64,000 nt of DNA from the NCBI RefSeq assembly GCF_001425055.1, contig NZ_LMDK01000001.1:509845-573844 (forward strand). Direction: 5' to 3'. The notes under the pieces are model-generated. The model saw only the letters and a program-made list of their open reading frames with translations. It searched no databases and was not told the DNA's origin. This DNA is from Pelomonas sp. Root1237. Lineage in GTDB: Bacteria; Pseudomonadota; Gammaproteobacteria; Burkholderiales; Burkholderiaceae_C. How positions within the stretch are numbered: the first letter of the stretch is position 1; each line of letters starts with the position of its first letter. Below, piece by piece: positions 34,048 through 41,550 of the stretch. The translations under genes and the position numbers were made by a program.

Positions 34048-36156
34048 TTAGCCTGTTCGGCCCAACCAGGCTTCAAAGTCCGGCAGATCCATCGGCCGGG
34101 CCAGCAGATAGCCCTGGATGAGATCACAGCCGCAGGCCGTGATGCAGTCCAGTTCGGCGGCGTTTTCCACCCCTTCGGCGGTCACCTTGAGGCCCAGGCC
34201 CTGGCCCACGCCGACGATGGATTTCAGCAGGGCCTGGCGGCGTGGGTCGCCGTCCACGTCCTGCACGAAGCTGCGGTCGATCTTGAGTTCATCCACCGGC
34301 AGGTGCTGCAAATAGGCCAGCGACGACTGGCCGGTGCCGAAGTCGTCGATGGCCAGGCTCACGCCCCAGGCCTTCAACGCGTTCAGCACGGCGATGGGAT
34401 CGGTGCCGCTGGACATCAGGCCGGTCTCGGTGACCTCCAGCTGCAGCTGGCCGGGGTCGACGCGGTATTCGGCCAGCAGGGCGGCCAGGCGGGCCGGCAG
34501 GGTCTGGTCCTGGATGTCCAGCGTCGAGATGTTGACGGCAATGCTCATGGGCTCGCGGCCCTCGGCCTCCCAGGCTGCCAGGGTGCGCACGGCGCGAGCC
34601 AGCATCCAGTCGGTGATCTGGCGGATGCGGCCGCTGCGCTCGGCAAACGGGATGAAGTCGCCCGGTGGCAGCCAGCCGCGCTGCGGGTGCTGCCAGCGCA
34701 CCAGGGCCTCGGCGCCGGTGATGCGGCCAGTCTTCAAGCAGCGCTTGGGCTGCAGGAACTGGCGCAGCTGGTCCTGCTGGATGGCAGTGGCCAGGTCAGA
34801 CAGCAGGCTCAAGTGCAGGGCGCGCGAGGCCTCGGCGCTGGGGTTGAAGACGGCAACGTCCTGGCGCAGGCGCTTGGCCTCGAACATGGCCTGCTCGGCA
34901 CGGCGCAGCAGGGCCTCGGTGTCAGCGGCATGCTCCGGCCAATGGGCCACGCCGAGCGACACCGACAGGTCCAGCGACTGGCCCTGCCAGCTGAGCTTGT
35001 GCTCGACCTCTTCGCGCAACTGGGCGGCCAGCGCGTTGGCATGGTCCAGCCGTGCCACGGGGGCGAGGGCCGCGAAGGTGCCGCCGGCCAGACGCCCGTA
35101 GGCGGCGACGCCTTCGAACAGGCCCTCCAGCTTGGCTGCCGCACCGCGCAGCAACGCGTCGCCCGCGTCAAAGCCCAGCACGCTGTTGACCGCCTTGAGC
35201 CGGTCGACGTCGATGCAGATCAACACGGCCAGCTGCTCGCGCTCGGGCAGGTTGGCCAGCAGCCGGTCGCCGTCGGCGATGAAGCGGGCGCGCTGGGGCA
35301 GGCCGGTCAGCAGGTCGATGTCGGCCAGGCGGCGCAACTCGGCCTCGCGCTCGCCGACGGCGGCGGCCATGGTGTTCATCGCCGCGGCCATGTGGCCGAG
35401 CTCGTCGGCCGAGTCCACCTCGATGCGGTGGCCGTACTGGCCCTGCGCGATCAGCTCGGCGCCGTCCTCGGCGCGCTTGAGCGGGATGACGATGGAGCGC
35501 GTGACGCCCACCGCCAGCAGCGCCCCGGCGACGAGGGCGCCGATGCACAGGGCCAGCACGCCGGTGCGGTCGACGTCGATCTGGTCGCGCAGCTCACGGG
35601 CCTGGGCCGTGCCCGCACGCTCCTCGCTGGCCGCGAGCTGGTGGATGGCGCTGACAAAGAGGGACAGGGCCGATTCGGTGTCACTGCCCAGCAGGGCGCG
35701 GGCGGCCTGGAAATCGTCGCGCTCGATGAGGTTGCGCACGTCGACATAGCTGGCGCGGTAGTCGGCCAGCCGCAGGCGCACCTCGGACAGGCGATCGGTG
35801 CGGGGCCCCAGTGGCAGCACCATGGCCAGACGCTGCATGGCGTCGTCGAGCCGATTGTTGGCCGACGCGATCTCGGGGTAGGCCGACACGCGCAGCTCGG
35901 CGTCGGGGCTCATCAGCACCAGCAGCTTGCGGGCGACGGCCTCGGCATTGCGGTTGATCTCGTTGACCGAGTCGCGGATGACGGCCTGGTCGTCGACGAT
36001 GCGGTTCAGCGCATCCGACAGCCCCGTGAGGCGATAAACCGACAGGGCGGCGAGGCCCATCAGCAGCAGCAGCAGCAGACCGAAGGCCAGGCCCAGGCGG
36101 GTGCGTATGCGCAGCCGCCGCGACAGCCGGCTCAGGGGCCTGTCGAGGCTGCTCAT
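34048..36156 (-). CDS. membrane-bound c-di-GMP phosphodiesterase (degenerate GGDEF, intact EAL)
   Basis: 702 residues. TM1 (about 22-40) and TM2 (about 200-217) bracket a 160-residue periplasmic helical sensor, then a HAMP linker (IPLKRAEDGAELIAQGQYG). The GGDEF domain (about 278-435) has AGGTF instead of GGDEF/GGEEF at 357-361, so cyclase activity is unlikely. The EAL domain starts at EALVRW (483-488) and keeps the Asn of NISTLDI, the Glu pair of LEVTETGL, IDDFGTGQ, LKIDRSFV and TAEGVE, so hydrolysis of c-di-GMP is expected. Upstream lies mgsA, 22 bases away. Confidence 0.92.
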   Translation of the reverse strand: MSSLDRPLSRLSRRLRIRTRLGLAFGLLLLLLMGLAALSVYRLTGLSDALNRIVDDQAVIRDSVNEINRNAEAVARKLLVLMSPDAELRVSAYPEIASANNRLDDAMQRLAMVLPLGPRTDRLSEVRLRLADYRASYVDVRNLIERDDFQAARALLGSDTESALSLFVSAIHQLAASEERAGTAQARELRDQIDVDRTGVLALCIGALVAGALLAVGVTRSIVIPLKRAEDGAELIAQGQYGHRIEVDSADELGHMAAAMNTMAAAVGEREAELRRLADIDLLTGLPQRARFIADGDRLLANLPEREQLAVLICIDVDRLKAVNSVLGFDAGDALLRGAAAKLEGLFEGVAAYGRLAGGTFAALAPVARLDHANALAAQLREEVEHKLSWQGQSLDLSVSLGVAHWPEHAADTEALLRRAEQAMFEAKRLRQDVAVFNPSAEASRALHLSLLSDLATAIQQDQLRQFLQPKRCLKTGRITGAEALVRWQHPQRGWLPPGDFIPFAERSGRIRQITDWMLARAVRTLAAWEAEGREPMSIAVNISTLDIQDQTLPARLAALLAEYRVDPGQLQLEVTETGLMSSGTDPIAVLNALKAWGVSLAIDDFGTGQSSLAYLQHLPVDELKIDRSFVQDVDGDPRRQALLKSIVGVGQGLGLKVTAEGVENAAELDCITACGCDLIQGYLLARPMDLPDFEAWLGRTG

Positions 36157-36178
36157 GGGGCCGACGGCATCTCAGGCG

Positions 36179-36547
36179 TCATGCAGCGCTCCAGCGCGTC
36201 AGCAGCAGCCGCGCGGTGGCCACGTTGGTGGCGCAGGGCACGTCGTGCACGTCGCAGGCGCGCACCAGCGCGTTGATGTCGGGCTCGTGCGGCTGGGGCG
36301 TCATCGGGTCGCGCAGGAAGATGACGCCGTCCAGGTCGCCCACCGCCAGCCGCGCGCCGATCTGCAGGTCACCGCCCATCGGGCCGCTGAGCATGCGCTC
36401 GATGGTCAGGCCATGGGCTGCGTTCAGCCGGGTGCCCGTGGTGCCGGTGGCCATCAGCTGGCAGCGGCGCAGCAGCGGCAGGAAGTCGGCGACCAGGGAG
36501 ATCATGGCGTCCTTTTTGCCGTCGTGGGCGATCAAGGCAAGCTTCAT
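36179..36547 (-). CDS. mgsA: methylglyoxal synthase
   Basis: Converts dihydroxyacetone phosphate to methylglyoxal, a bypass of lower glycolysis under phosphate limitation. 122 residues, shorter than E. coli MgsA (about 150). Phosphate-binding TGTTG is at residues 35-39, the catalytic Asp in [12 protein letters not shown], and His and Asp residues in [13 protein letters not shown]. The start [15 protein letters not shown] matches the family. The following 194 bases to the next gene hold no clear feature. Confidence 0.93.
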   Translation of the reverse strand: MKLALIAHDGKKDAMISLVADFLPLLRRCQLMATGTTGTRLNAAHGLTIERMLSGPMGGDLQIGARLAVGDLDGVIFLRDPMTPQPHEPDINALVRACDVHDVPCATNVATARLLLTRWSAA

Positions 36548-36741
36548 GGTCGGAAAGGCGGGGAGTTCTGCAAAGGATTGACGTTACACGCAAGACGTGA
36601 CCATAAACGCGCAAGACTTGGCACATTGCCGGTCTGGCGGCACCTGTTACTCGATGTACCCGCCGCCGGCCTGCTGCCATGGTCTGGCAGCGGGGCTCGG
36701 CAGCATCGCCAATCTATCTCGCCAACCCCGCAAAAGACACC

Positions 36742-37536
36742 ATGAACTTCCGCCAGCTCCACCAGGGCCCCGGGCTCCTGAAGATCGCCAACGTCTGGGA
36801 CGCCGGCAGCGCCGTCCTGGTCCAGGCCTTGGGCGTGCCGGCCCTGGCCACGACCAGCGCCGGCCTGGCCTGGGCCCTGGGCTACCCGGATGGCAACCAC
36901 CTGCCGGTCGACGAGCATGCCGCGGCACTGCGCCGCATCGCCCGCGTCGCCCGCGTGCCGCTGTCGGCTGACAGCGAGGCCGGCTACAGCGACGACCCGG
37001 CGGTGGTGGCCGACAACATCCTGAAGTTCGCCGAAGCCGGCGCCGCCGGTATCAACATCGAGGACGGTGCCGGAGCGCCCGCCCTGCTGTGCCGCAAGAT
37101 CGAGGCCATCAAGGCCGCCGCGGCGCGGGCCGGTGTCGATATCTTCATCAATGCGCGTTGCGATGTCTGGCTGAAGAACCTGGCGCCCGGCCGGGCGGTC
37201 GAGGAAGTGCTGCTGCGGGCGCGCGACTATGCAGCGGCGGGCGCCGATGGCCTGTTTGCCCCTGGCGTGACGGCCGTGGCAGACATCGAGGCCCTGGTGG
37301 GCGGCCAGCCCCTGCCGTTGAACGTGATGGCGCGGCCGGTGCTGCCGGGCCTTGACGAACTCCAGCGCCTGGGTGTGCGCCGCATTTCGGCCGGCAGCGC
37401 CATCGCCGAGGCGGCCTGGGGCCGGGCGCAGCGTGCGGCGACGGGCTTCCTTGAGCATGGTGCTGGCGCTGAGCTGTTCGACGGCGCCGCGCCCTATCCG
37501 CAGATCAATGGCGCCCTGGCTTCGGCTCAAGGCTGA
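36742..37536 (+). CDS. isocitrate lyase/phosphoenolpyruvate mutase family protein
   Basis: 264 residues, a phosphoenolpyruvate-mutase-type TIM barrel: LLKIANVWDAGSAVLVQALG, LSADSEAGYSDDP with the metal-binding Asp and Glu, and AAGINIEDG. The KKCGH motif of isocitrate lyase is not seen, so it is probably an oxaloacetate decarboxylase- or PEP-mutase-like enzyme of unknown substrate. The ATG at 36742 gives MNFRQLHQGPGLL; an upstream extension to 36679 looks non-coding. The stop overlaps the convergent gene by ten bases. Confidence 0.85.
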   Translation: MNFRQLHQGPGLLKIANVWDAGSAVLVQALGVPALATTSAGLAWALGYPDGNHLPVDEHAAALRRIARVARVPLSADSEAGYSDDPAVVADNILKFAEAGAAGINIEDGAGAPALLCRKIEAIKAAAARAGVDIFINARCDVWLKNLAPGRAVEEVLLRARDYAAAGADGLFAPGVTAVADIEALVGGQPLPLNVMARPVLPGLDELQRLGVRRISAGSAIAEAAWGRAQRAATGFLEHGAGAELFDGAAPYPQINGALASAQG

Positions 37537-38150
37537 AGCGACACCCGCAGCTGCAGTTCACGCTCGGGCCGGCCGGCGGCATCCGCGCTGCTCAAGGTGC
37601 CCTTGGGAGCGGGGGATGCCGCAGTGCCGCTGCGTGCGACGGTCTGCCAGCGGTCCAGCGCCAGCTGCAGCGTCGACTGGAAGGCGTGGTCGTCCTGGTC
37701 GATGTCGAACGCGACCTGCACCGGCGCCTTGCCGCCGGGCCAGGTGGGCGTCACGGTGAAGCTCTGCACCGAGCGGCGCTCGGCGCTTCGCGGGCTGGCG
37801 TAGACGCGTTGCGGCGTGCGCGACGTTGGGTCGAGTTCGACCACCGTGTCCACCCATTGCAGCGGCTCGCGCGTCGTCAGCGTCAGCGTGCCGCGCCGGC
37901 CGTTCAGCACGTTCAGGCGCTGGATCTGCTGGGGCGCTGGCGCCGCGGTCGAGGTGACGATGCCGGCGCCGCGCGGCGAGATCGAGCCCGCCGTGCCGAC
38001 CACGACCGCACCGTCGCGCACGGCGGCCTGTGCGGCGGGCGGCAGGTTGGAATCCACCCAGCGCAGCTCGACGATGAGCTGCACGGCGGGTGGGGCGGCG
38101 GTGGCCCAGGGCGCAACCAGGACCAGCAGGAGCAGGAGGCGGCGCTTCAT
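37527..38150 (-). CDS. exported hypothetical protein
   Basis: 207 residues. A signal peptide (MKRRLLLLLVLVAPWATA) is cleaved probably before APPAVQLIVELRWVD. The mature part is rich in beta-type segments and Ser/Thr/Ala, with an internal segment QQIQRLNVLNGRRGTLTL and a Pro/Ala-rich end. I do not recognise a family. It sits nine bases downstream of the EamA transporter gene on the same strand, so the two may be co-transcribed. Its 3' end overlaps the preceding convergent gene by ten bases. Confidence 0.7.
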   Translation of the reverse strand: MKRRLLLLLVLVAPWATAAPPAVQLIVELRWVDSNLPPAAQAAVRDGAVVVGTAGSISPRGAGIVTSTAAPAPQQIQRLNVLNGRRGTLTLTTREPLQWVDTVVELDPTSRTPQRVYASPRSAERRSVQSFTVTPTWPGGKAPVQVAFDIDQDDHAFQSTLQLALDRWQTVARSGTAASPAPKGTLSSADAAGRPERELQLRVSLQP

Positions 38151-38159
38151 GCGCCCAGC

Positions 38160-39071
38160 TTATTCCTCAACGGCCTTGGACTTGACCGCCAAAAGCCGCG
38201 GTCCGAACAGGTTGATTGCCAGACCGGCCAGCACCAGGGCTGCGGCGATGAGCTTCCAGGGCGGCAGCGGCTCGCCGAGCAGCACCGCGGCCGAACCCAT
38301 GCCGAACACCGGTACCAGCAGCGCCATGGGCACGATGCGCCCGGCCGGGTGGCGGGCCAGCAGCCAGCTCCAGACACCATAGCCGAACAGCGTGTTGCCG
38401 ACCGACTGCCACAGCACCGCCGTCCAGGTGCCGAGGTCCGACGCCGCCAGGCCCGCGGCCATCTGCTGCGGTCCGTCGATCAGCAGTGCCAGCAGCAGCA
38501 GCGGCGGCACCGCGAAGGCGCTGCTCCAGACGACGTAGGCGAGCATGTCGATGCGGCCGGCGCGCTGCGTCAGCAGGTTGGCGCAGGCCCACGAGAAGGC
38601 GGCCGCCAGCACCATGGCGATGCCCACCGCCGTGGTGGTGCCGTCGGTGTGCGAGGCGATCACAACAATGCCGCTGGCTGCCAGCACCAGCCCCAGCCAT
38701 TGCGCGCCCAGCACCTTCTCCTTGCGGATGCGCACCGCCAGCAGCAGCGTGAAGAACACCTGGGTCTGCACGACCAGCGAGGCCAGGCCGGGCGAGATCT
38801 GGCTGCGCATGGCGAGATACAGCAGGCCGAACTGGCCCACGCCGATGAGGATGCCGTAGCCCGCCAGATTGCCCCAGCCCACCTGCGGCCGGCGCAGGAA
38901 GAAGCAGGCCGGCACCAGGGCGAAGCTGAAGCGCAGCACGGCCAGCGTCATCGGCGGCAGCGTGTGCAGGGCGTATTTGATGACGACGAAATTGCTGCCC
39001 CAGATCGCCACGACCGCCAGTGCGAGCAGGAAATGGCGCAGCGGCAGGGTCTGTGCGGAGGGGGATGACAT
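38160..39071 (-). CDS. EamA/DMT-superfamily metabolite exporter
   Basis: 303 residues in about ten transmembrane helices, made of two EamA repeats: FLLALAVVAIWGSNFVVIKYAL starts the first and IAMVLAAAFSWACANLLTQRAG the second. The family exports amino acids and other metabolites; substrate not predictable. The TAGACT hexamer six bases upstream of the ATG and the absence of a Shine-Dalgarno suggest a leaderless message. The start is only 39 bases from the divergent LuxR gene. Confidence 0.9.
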   Translation of the reverse strand: MSSPSAQTLPLRHFLLALAVVAIWGSNFVVIKYALHTLPPMTLAVLRFSFALVPACFFLRRPQVGWGNLAGYGILIGVGQFGLLYLAMRSQISPGLASLVVQTQVFFTLLLAVRIRKEKVLGAQWLGLVLAASGIVVIASHTDGTTTAVGIAMVLAAAFSWACANLLTQRAGRIDMLAYVVWSSAFAVPPLLLLALLIDGPQQMAAGLAASDLGTWTAVLWQSVGNTLFGYGVWSWLLARHPAGRIVPMALLVPVFGMGSAAVLLGEPLPPWKLIAAALVLAGLAINLFGPRLLAVKSKAVEE

Positions 39072-39110
39072 GGAGGCAGTCTAGGCGGAGGTACTTCTAC
39101 AATTTTTGCC
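39072..39110. promoter_or_regulatory. 39-base divergent promoter region (eamA-like and luxR-like genes)
   Basis: Two -10-like hexamers face outward: TAGACT on the minus strand (39078-39083, six bases from the ATG) and TACAAT on the plus strand (39098-39103, seven bases from the ATG). The -35 regions must therefore lie inside the opposite gene or its start. Both messages would lack a leader. Only the hexamers are seen; use of the promoters is inferred. Confidence 0.45.
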
Positions 39111-40736
39111 ATGGATTTCCTCGTTCCCGCCACGGCGCTGGCCGGCCTTGAAGCGGCCGCGCAGGGCGGCGAGGCGGCAGCGCTGGCCGAGTTGGCCTGG
39201 CAGCTGCGCCAGCGTGACAGCCGCCGCGCGCTGGCCCTGTGTGAGCAGGTTCTGGCCATGGCGAGTCTCACGCCTTCATTGCAGGCCCGGCTGGCGCTCT
39301 CGCGTTGCGAAATCGCCGCCCTGCAGGGGCGGCTCGACGAGGCCGAAACGCAGCTGGCGCAGGCTCGGCGCAGCGGCGGCGGGGCCACGCTGGAGGGTGA
39401 TGCCTTGCTGGCCGAGGCCGTCGTCGCCAAGGCGCGCGGCCAGCGCGAGCGCGAGCTGGGCGCCTATGCCCGTGCCGCGGCCTGCCACGCACGCGGGCCT
39501 GACCCGCGCCGCCAGGCCATCGCCCGCGCCTGGCTGGCCTATGAGCAGTCCTTCGCGACGCCAGCCGATGCGGACGCACCCGCGGCCGAGCCCGCTGCGG
39601 CTGCCTTTGCCGACGCTGCGCTGGCGCTGCCGCTGTCCCGCCGCGACCCGGCGCGCGCAGCGGCGCTCTTCCTGCGTGCGGCCGATGCGGCCCGCCACTG
39701 GGGCCTGCTGCGGCACGCCCTGGTCTGCACCATCAATGCCGGTACGGCCCTGCAGGGCCTGGGCGAGTTTGACCGCGCAGCTGCCTGCTACGACCAGGCG
39801 ACGCTGGAATCGCGCGCGGCCGGTTGGCCGGCCTTGATCGGCGCCTGCGAGACGCGGCTGGGCGCGCTGCTGAAGGAGATCGGCCGCCTCGATGAAGCGC
39901 TCGTGCTGCTGGGCGACGCGCTGGCCTCGCTGGCGGGCGTGCCGCCTGGCATCAACAAGGCCAACGCCTGTGCCGAACTGGCCCAGACGCTGCTGGCCCT
40001 GGGCCGCGGCGTCGAGGCGGTCGGCCCCATGACCGAGGCGATCGCGATGTACCGCGCGGTGCGCTCTACAGACAACCTGACGGTCAACCTGCTGGGCCTG
40101 GCGCGGGCGCTGTCGGCGGCAGGCCAGGTGGACGTGGCGCAGGCTGCGCTGGATGAAGCGGAGCAGCTGATCGCACGCCATGGCTTCAACGCGCTGGTCG
40201 TCGGCGTGCAGGAGGCGCTGACCGAGATCCACCGCCGGCACCCGCACCTGGCGCCGCCGCCCGGCCTGGTGTTGCCAAACGCGACGCTGCACCACGGCGA
40301 GGCGACGCTGGCCGAGGGGCTGAAGATTGTCGGCTGGAAGGCGCCGGCCTCCCTGCACGTGGCCCTGGCCGAGGACTGGGCCGCGGCCGGCGACATGGGC
40401 CGGGCCTATGGCCATGCCCGCCAGGCCCTGGCGCTGAAGGACGGCGAGACCGAGCGCATGCGGCTCAGCCAGACGCCGGCGGCGCTGCGCCGCGGCGCCG
40501 TGCCGCAGGGCGCGGGCGCAACGGCCGCCGAGCGCCTGCTCAGCCCCAAGGAGCGCGAGGTGCTGGTGCTGGTGGCGCGCGGCTACGCCAACAAGGAAAT
40601 CGCCACGGCGCTGGCGGTCAGCGACGAGACGGTCAAGTCGCATCTGAAGAAGATCTACGCCAAGCTGGAGGCCGGCTCGCGCAAGCACGCGGTGACGCGA
40701 GCGCGGGCGCTGGGAGTCATCGGCGTGGCGGGCTGA
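39111..40736 (+). CDS. TPR-containing LuxR-family transcriptional regulator
   Basis: 541 residues. The first 400 or so are helical TPR-like repeats (for example ALVCTINAGTALQGLGEFDRAAACYDQA and CETRLGALLKEIGRLDEALVLLGDALA). The last 65 form a LuxR-type helix-turn-helix: LSPKEREVLVLVARGYANKEIATAL, then SDETVKSHLKKIYAKL. No receiver or ATPase domain is present, so it senses through the TPR region, as in MalT-like regulators without the NTPase. It is divergent from the EamA gene and precedes the exported protein/metalloprotease pair by 178 bases. Confidence 0.88.
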   Translation: MDFLVPATALAGLEAAAQGGEAAALAELAWQLRQRDSRRALALCEQVLAMASLTPSLQARLALSRCEIAALQGRLDEAETQLAQARRSGGGATLEGDALLAEAVVAKARGQRERELGAYARAAACHARGPDPRRQAIARAWLAYEQSFATPADADAPAAEPAAAAFADAALALPLSRRDPARAAALFLRAADAARHWGLLRHALVCTINAGTALQGLGEFDRAAACYDQATLESRAAGWPALIGACETRLGALLKEIGRLDEALVLLGDALASLAGVPPGINKANACAELAQTLLALGRGVEAVGPMTEAIAMYRAVRSTDNLTVNLLGLARALSAAGQVDVAQAALDEAEQLIARHGFNALVVGVQEALTEIHRRHPHLAPPPGLVLPNATLHHGEATLAEGLKIVGWKAPASLHVALAEDWAAAGDMGRAYGHARQALALKDGETERMRLSQTPAALRRGAVPQGAGATAAERLLSPKEREVLVLVARGYANKEIATALAVSDETVKSHLKKIYAKLEAGSRKHAVTRARALGVIGVAG

Positions 40737-40868
40737 CCGGGTTTTTCCTCCCCGCGCTCGCGGGTCCCCCGCCGCGGGGGATGGGCGGGGTCGGGAGGCG
40801 GCCGCACAGTGCCCTCACCCCGGACAAGACGACCACGAGCCCGGGCCGGCGGCATGAGCGCGGGCCCT

Positions 40869-40900
40869 GGGTTGGCGGAGCGCTGTCCGCCCGCAAACCC
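40869..40900 (+). promoter_or_regulatory. hairpin just upstream of the exported-protein gene
   Basis: GGGTTGGCGGA and TCCGCC...AACCC form a stem with a GCGCTG loop and a four-base bulge, ending 14 bases before the ATG at 40915, where no Shine-Dalgarno is visible. It may control translation of the downstream pair or terminate upstream transcription; there is a CTTTT just 3' of it. Inference. Confidence 0.4.
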
Positions 40901-40914
40901 AACCGCTTTTCGCC

Positions 40915-41550
40915 ATGAACCGAGAACCCCTTTCCGCGCTGCGGCGCCTGGCCCTGCTGGGCGGCCTGGCCGCCTTGCTGGCGCCAGCCGCACACGCCAC
41001 CCAACTGGTGCACCAGAACCTCAAGCAGATGATCGCGGCCGCCGACGTCATCGTCAGTGGCGATGTCGCCAAGGTCAGTGACGGCATCGACCGCGGCGTG
41101 CCGTTCACGGAAGTGACGCTCAAGGTCAAGGGCAGCGTCAAGCGTGAGCTGGCGACGGACAGCAGCTACCGCTTCCGCCAGTACGGCCTGCTGAAGAACC
41201 GCCGCATGGCCGATGGCAAATACCTGCTGGCCACACGCATCGAGGGCCTGCCGGGCTGGACGGTCGGCGAGAAGGTGACCGTCTTCATGAACAAGCCCTC
41301 GGTCCGCACGGGCCTGACCAGCCCGGTGGGCCTGGCCCAGGGCAAGCTGACCGGCAGCGGGCCGAAGCTGGCCAATGCCTTCGACAACCGCGGCCTGTTC
41401 CAGGGCATGAGCGTGGACCCGGCGGTGCTGAGCCCGCTCGAGGCCGAGATGCTGACCCGCAACAGCGGCGCCGTCGACGGTGGTGTGCTGAACCAACTCG
41501 TGAAGCGCGCGGTGCGTGAGCAGTGGATCCAAAAGGGAGTGATGCGCTGA
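40915..41550 (+). CDS. exported protein upstream of a metalloprotease, unknown function
   Basis: 211 residues. Signal peptide about residues 1-28 (ALLGGLAALLAPAAHA), then a mature domain TQLVHQNLKQMIAAADVIVSGDVAKV with a beta-rich layout (VPFTEVTLKVKGSVK, GWTVGEKVTVFMNKPS). The phrase SPVGLAQGKLTG and the C-terminal helix (VLNQLVKRAVREQWIQKG) have no family I recognise. The stop overlaps the protease start by one base (TGATG), so the two are coupled and perhaps act together as inhibitor, chaperone or co-secreted partner. Confidence 0.75.
   Translation: MNREPLSALRRLALLGGLAALLAPAAHATQLVHQNLKQMIAAADVIVSGDVAKVSDGIDRGVPFTEVTLKVKGSVKRELATDSSYRFRQYGLLKNRRMADGKYLLATRIEGLPGWTVGEKVTVFMNKPSVRTGLTSPVGLAQGKLTGSGPKLANAFDNRGLFQGMSVDPAVLSPLEAEMLTRNSGAVDGGVLNQLVKRAVREQWIQKGVMR

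Noticed and set aside
32359..36276. A plus-strand frame of about 1300 codons across the oxidoreductase, small gene and EAL gene
   Set aside because: It crosses three genuine minus-strand genes and an intrinsic terminator; its composition is typical antisense shadow.
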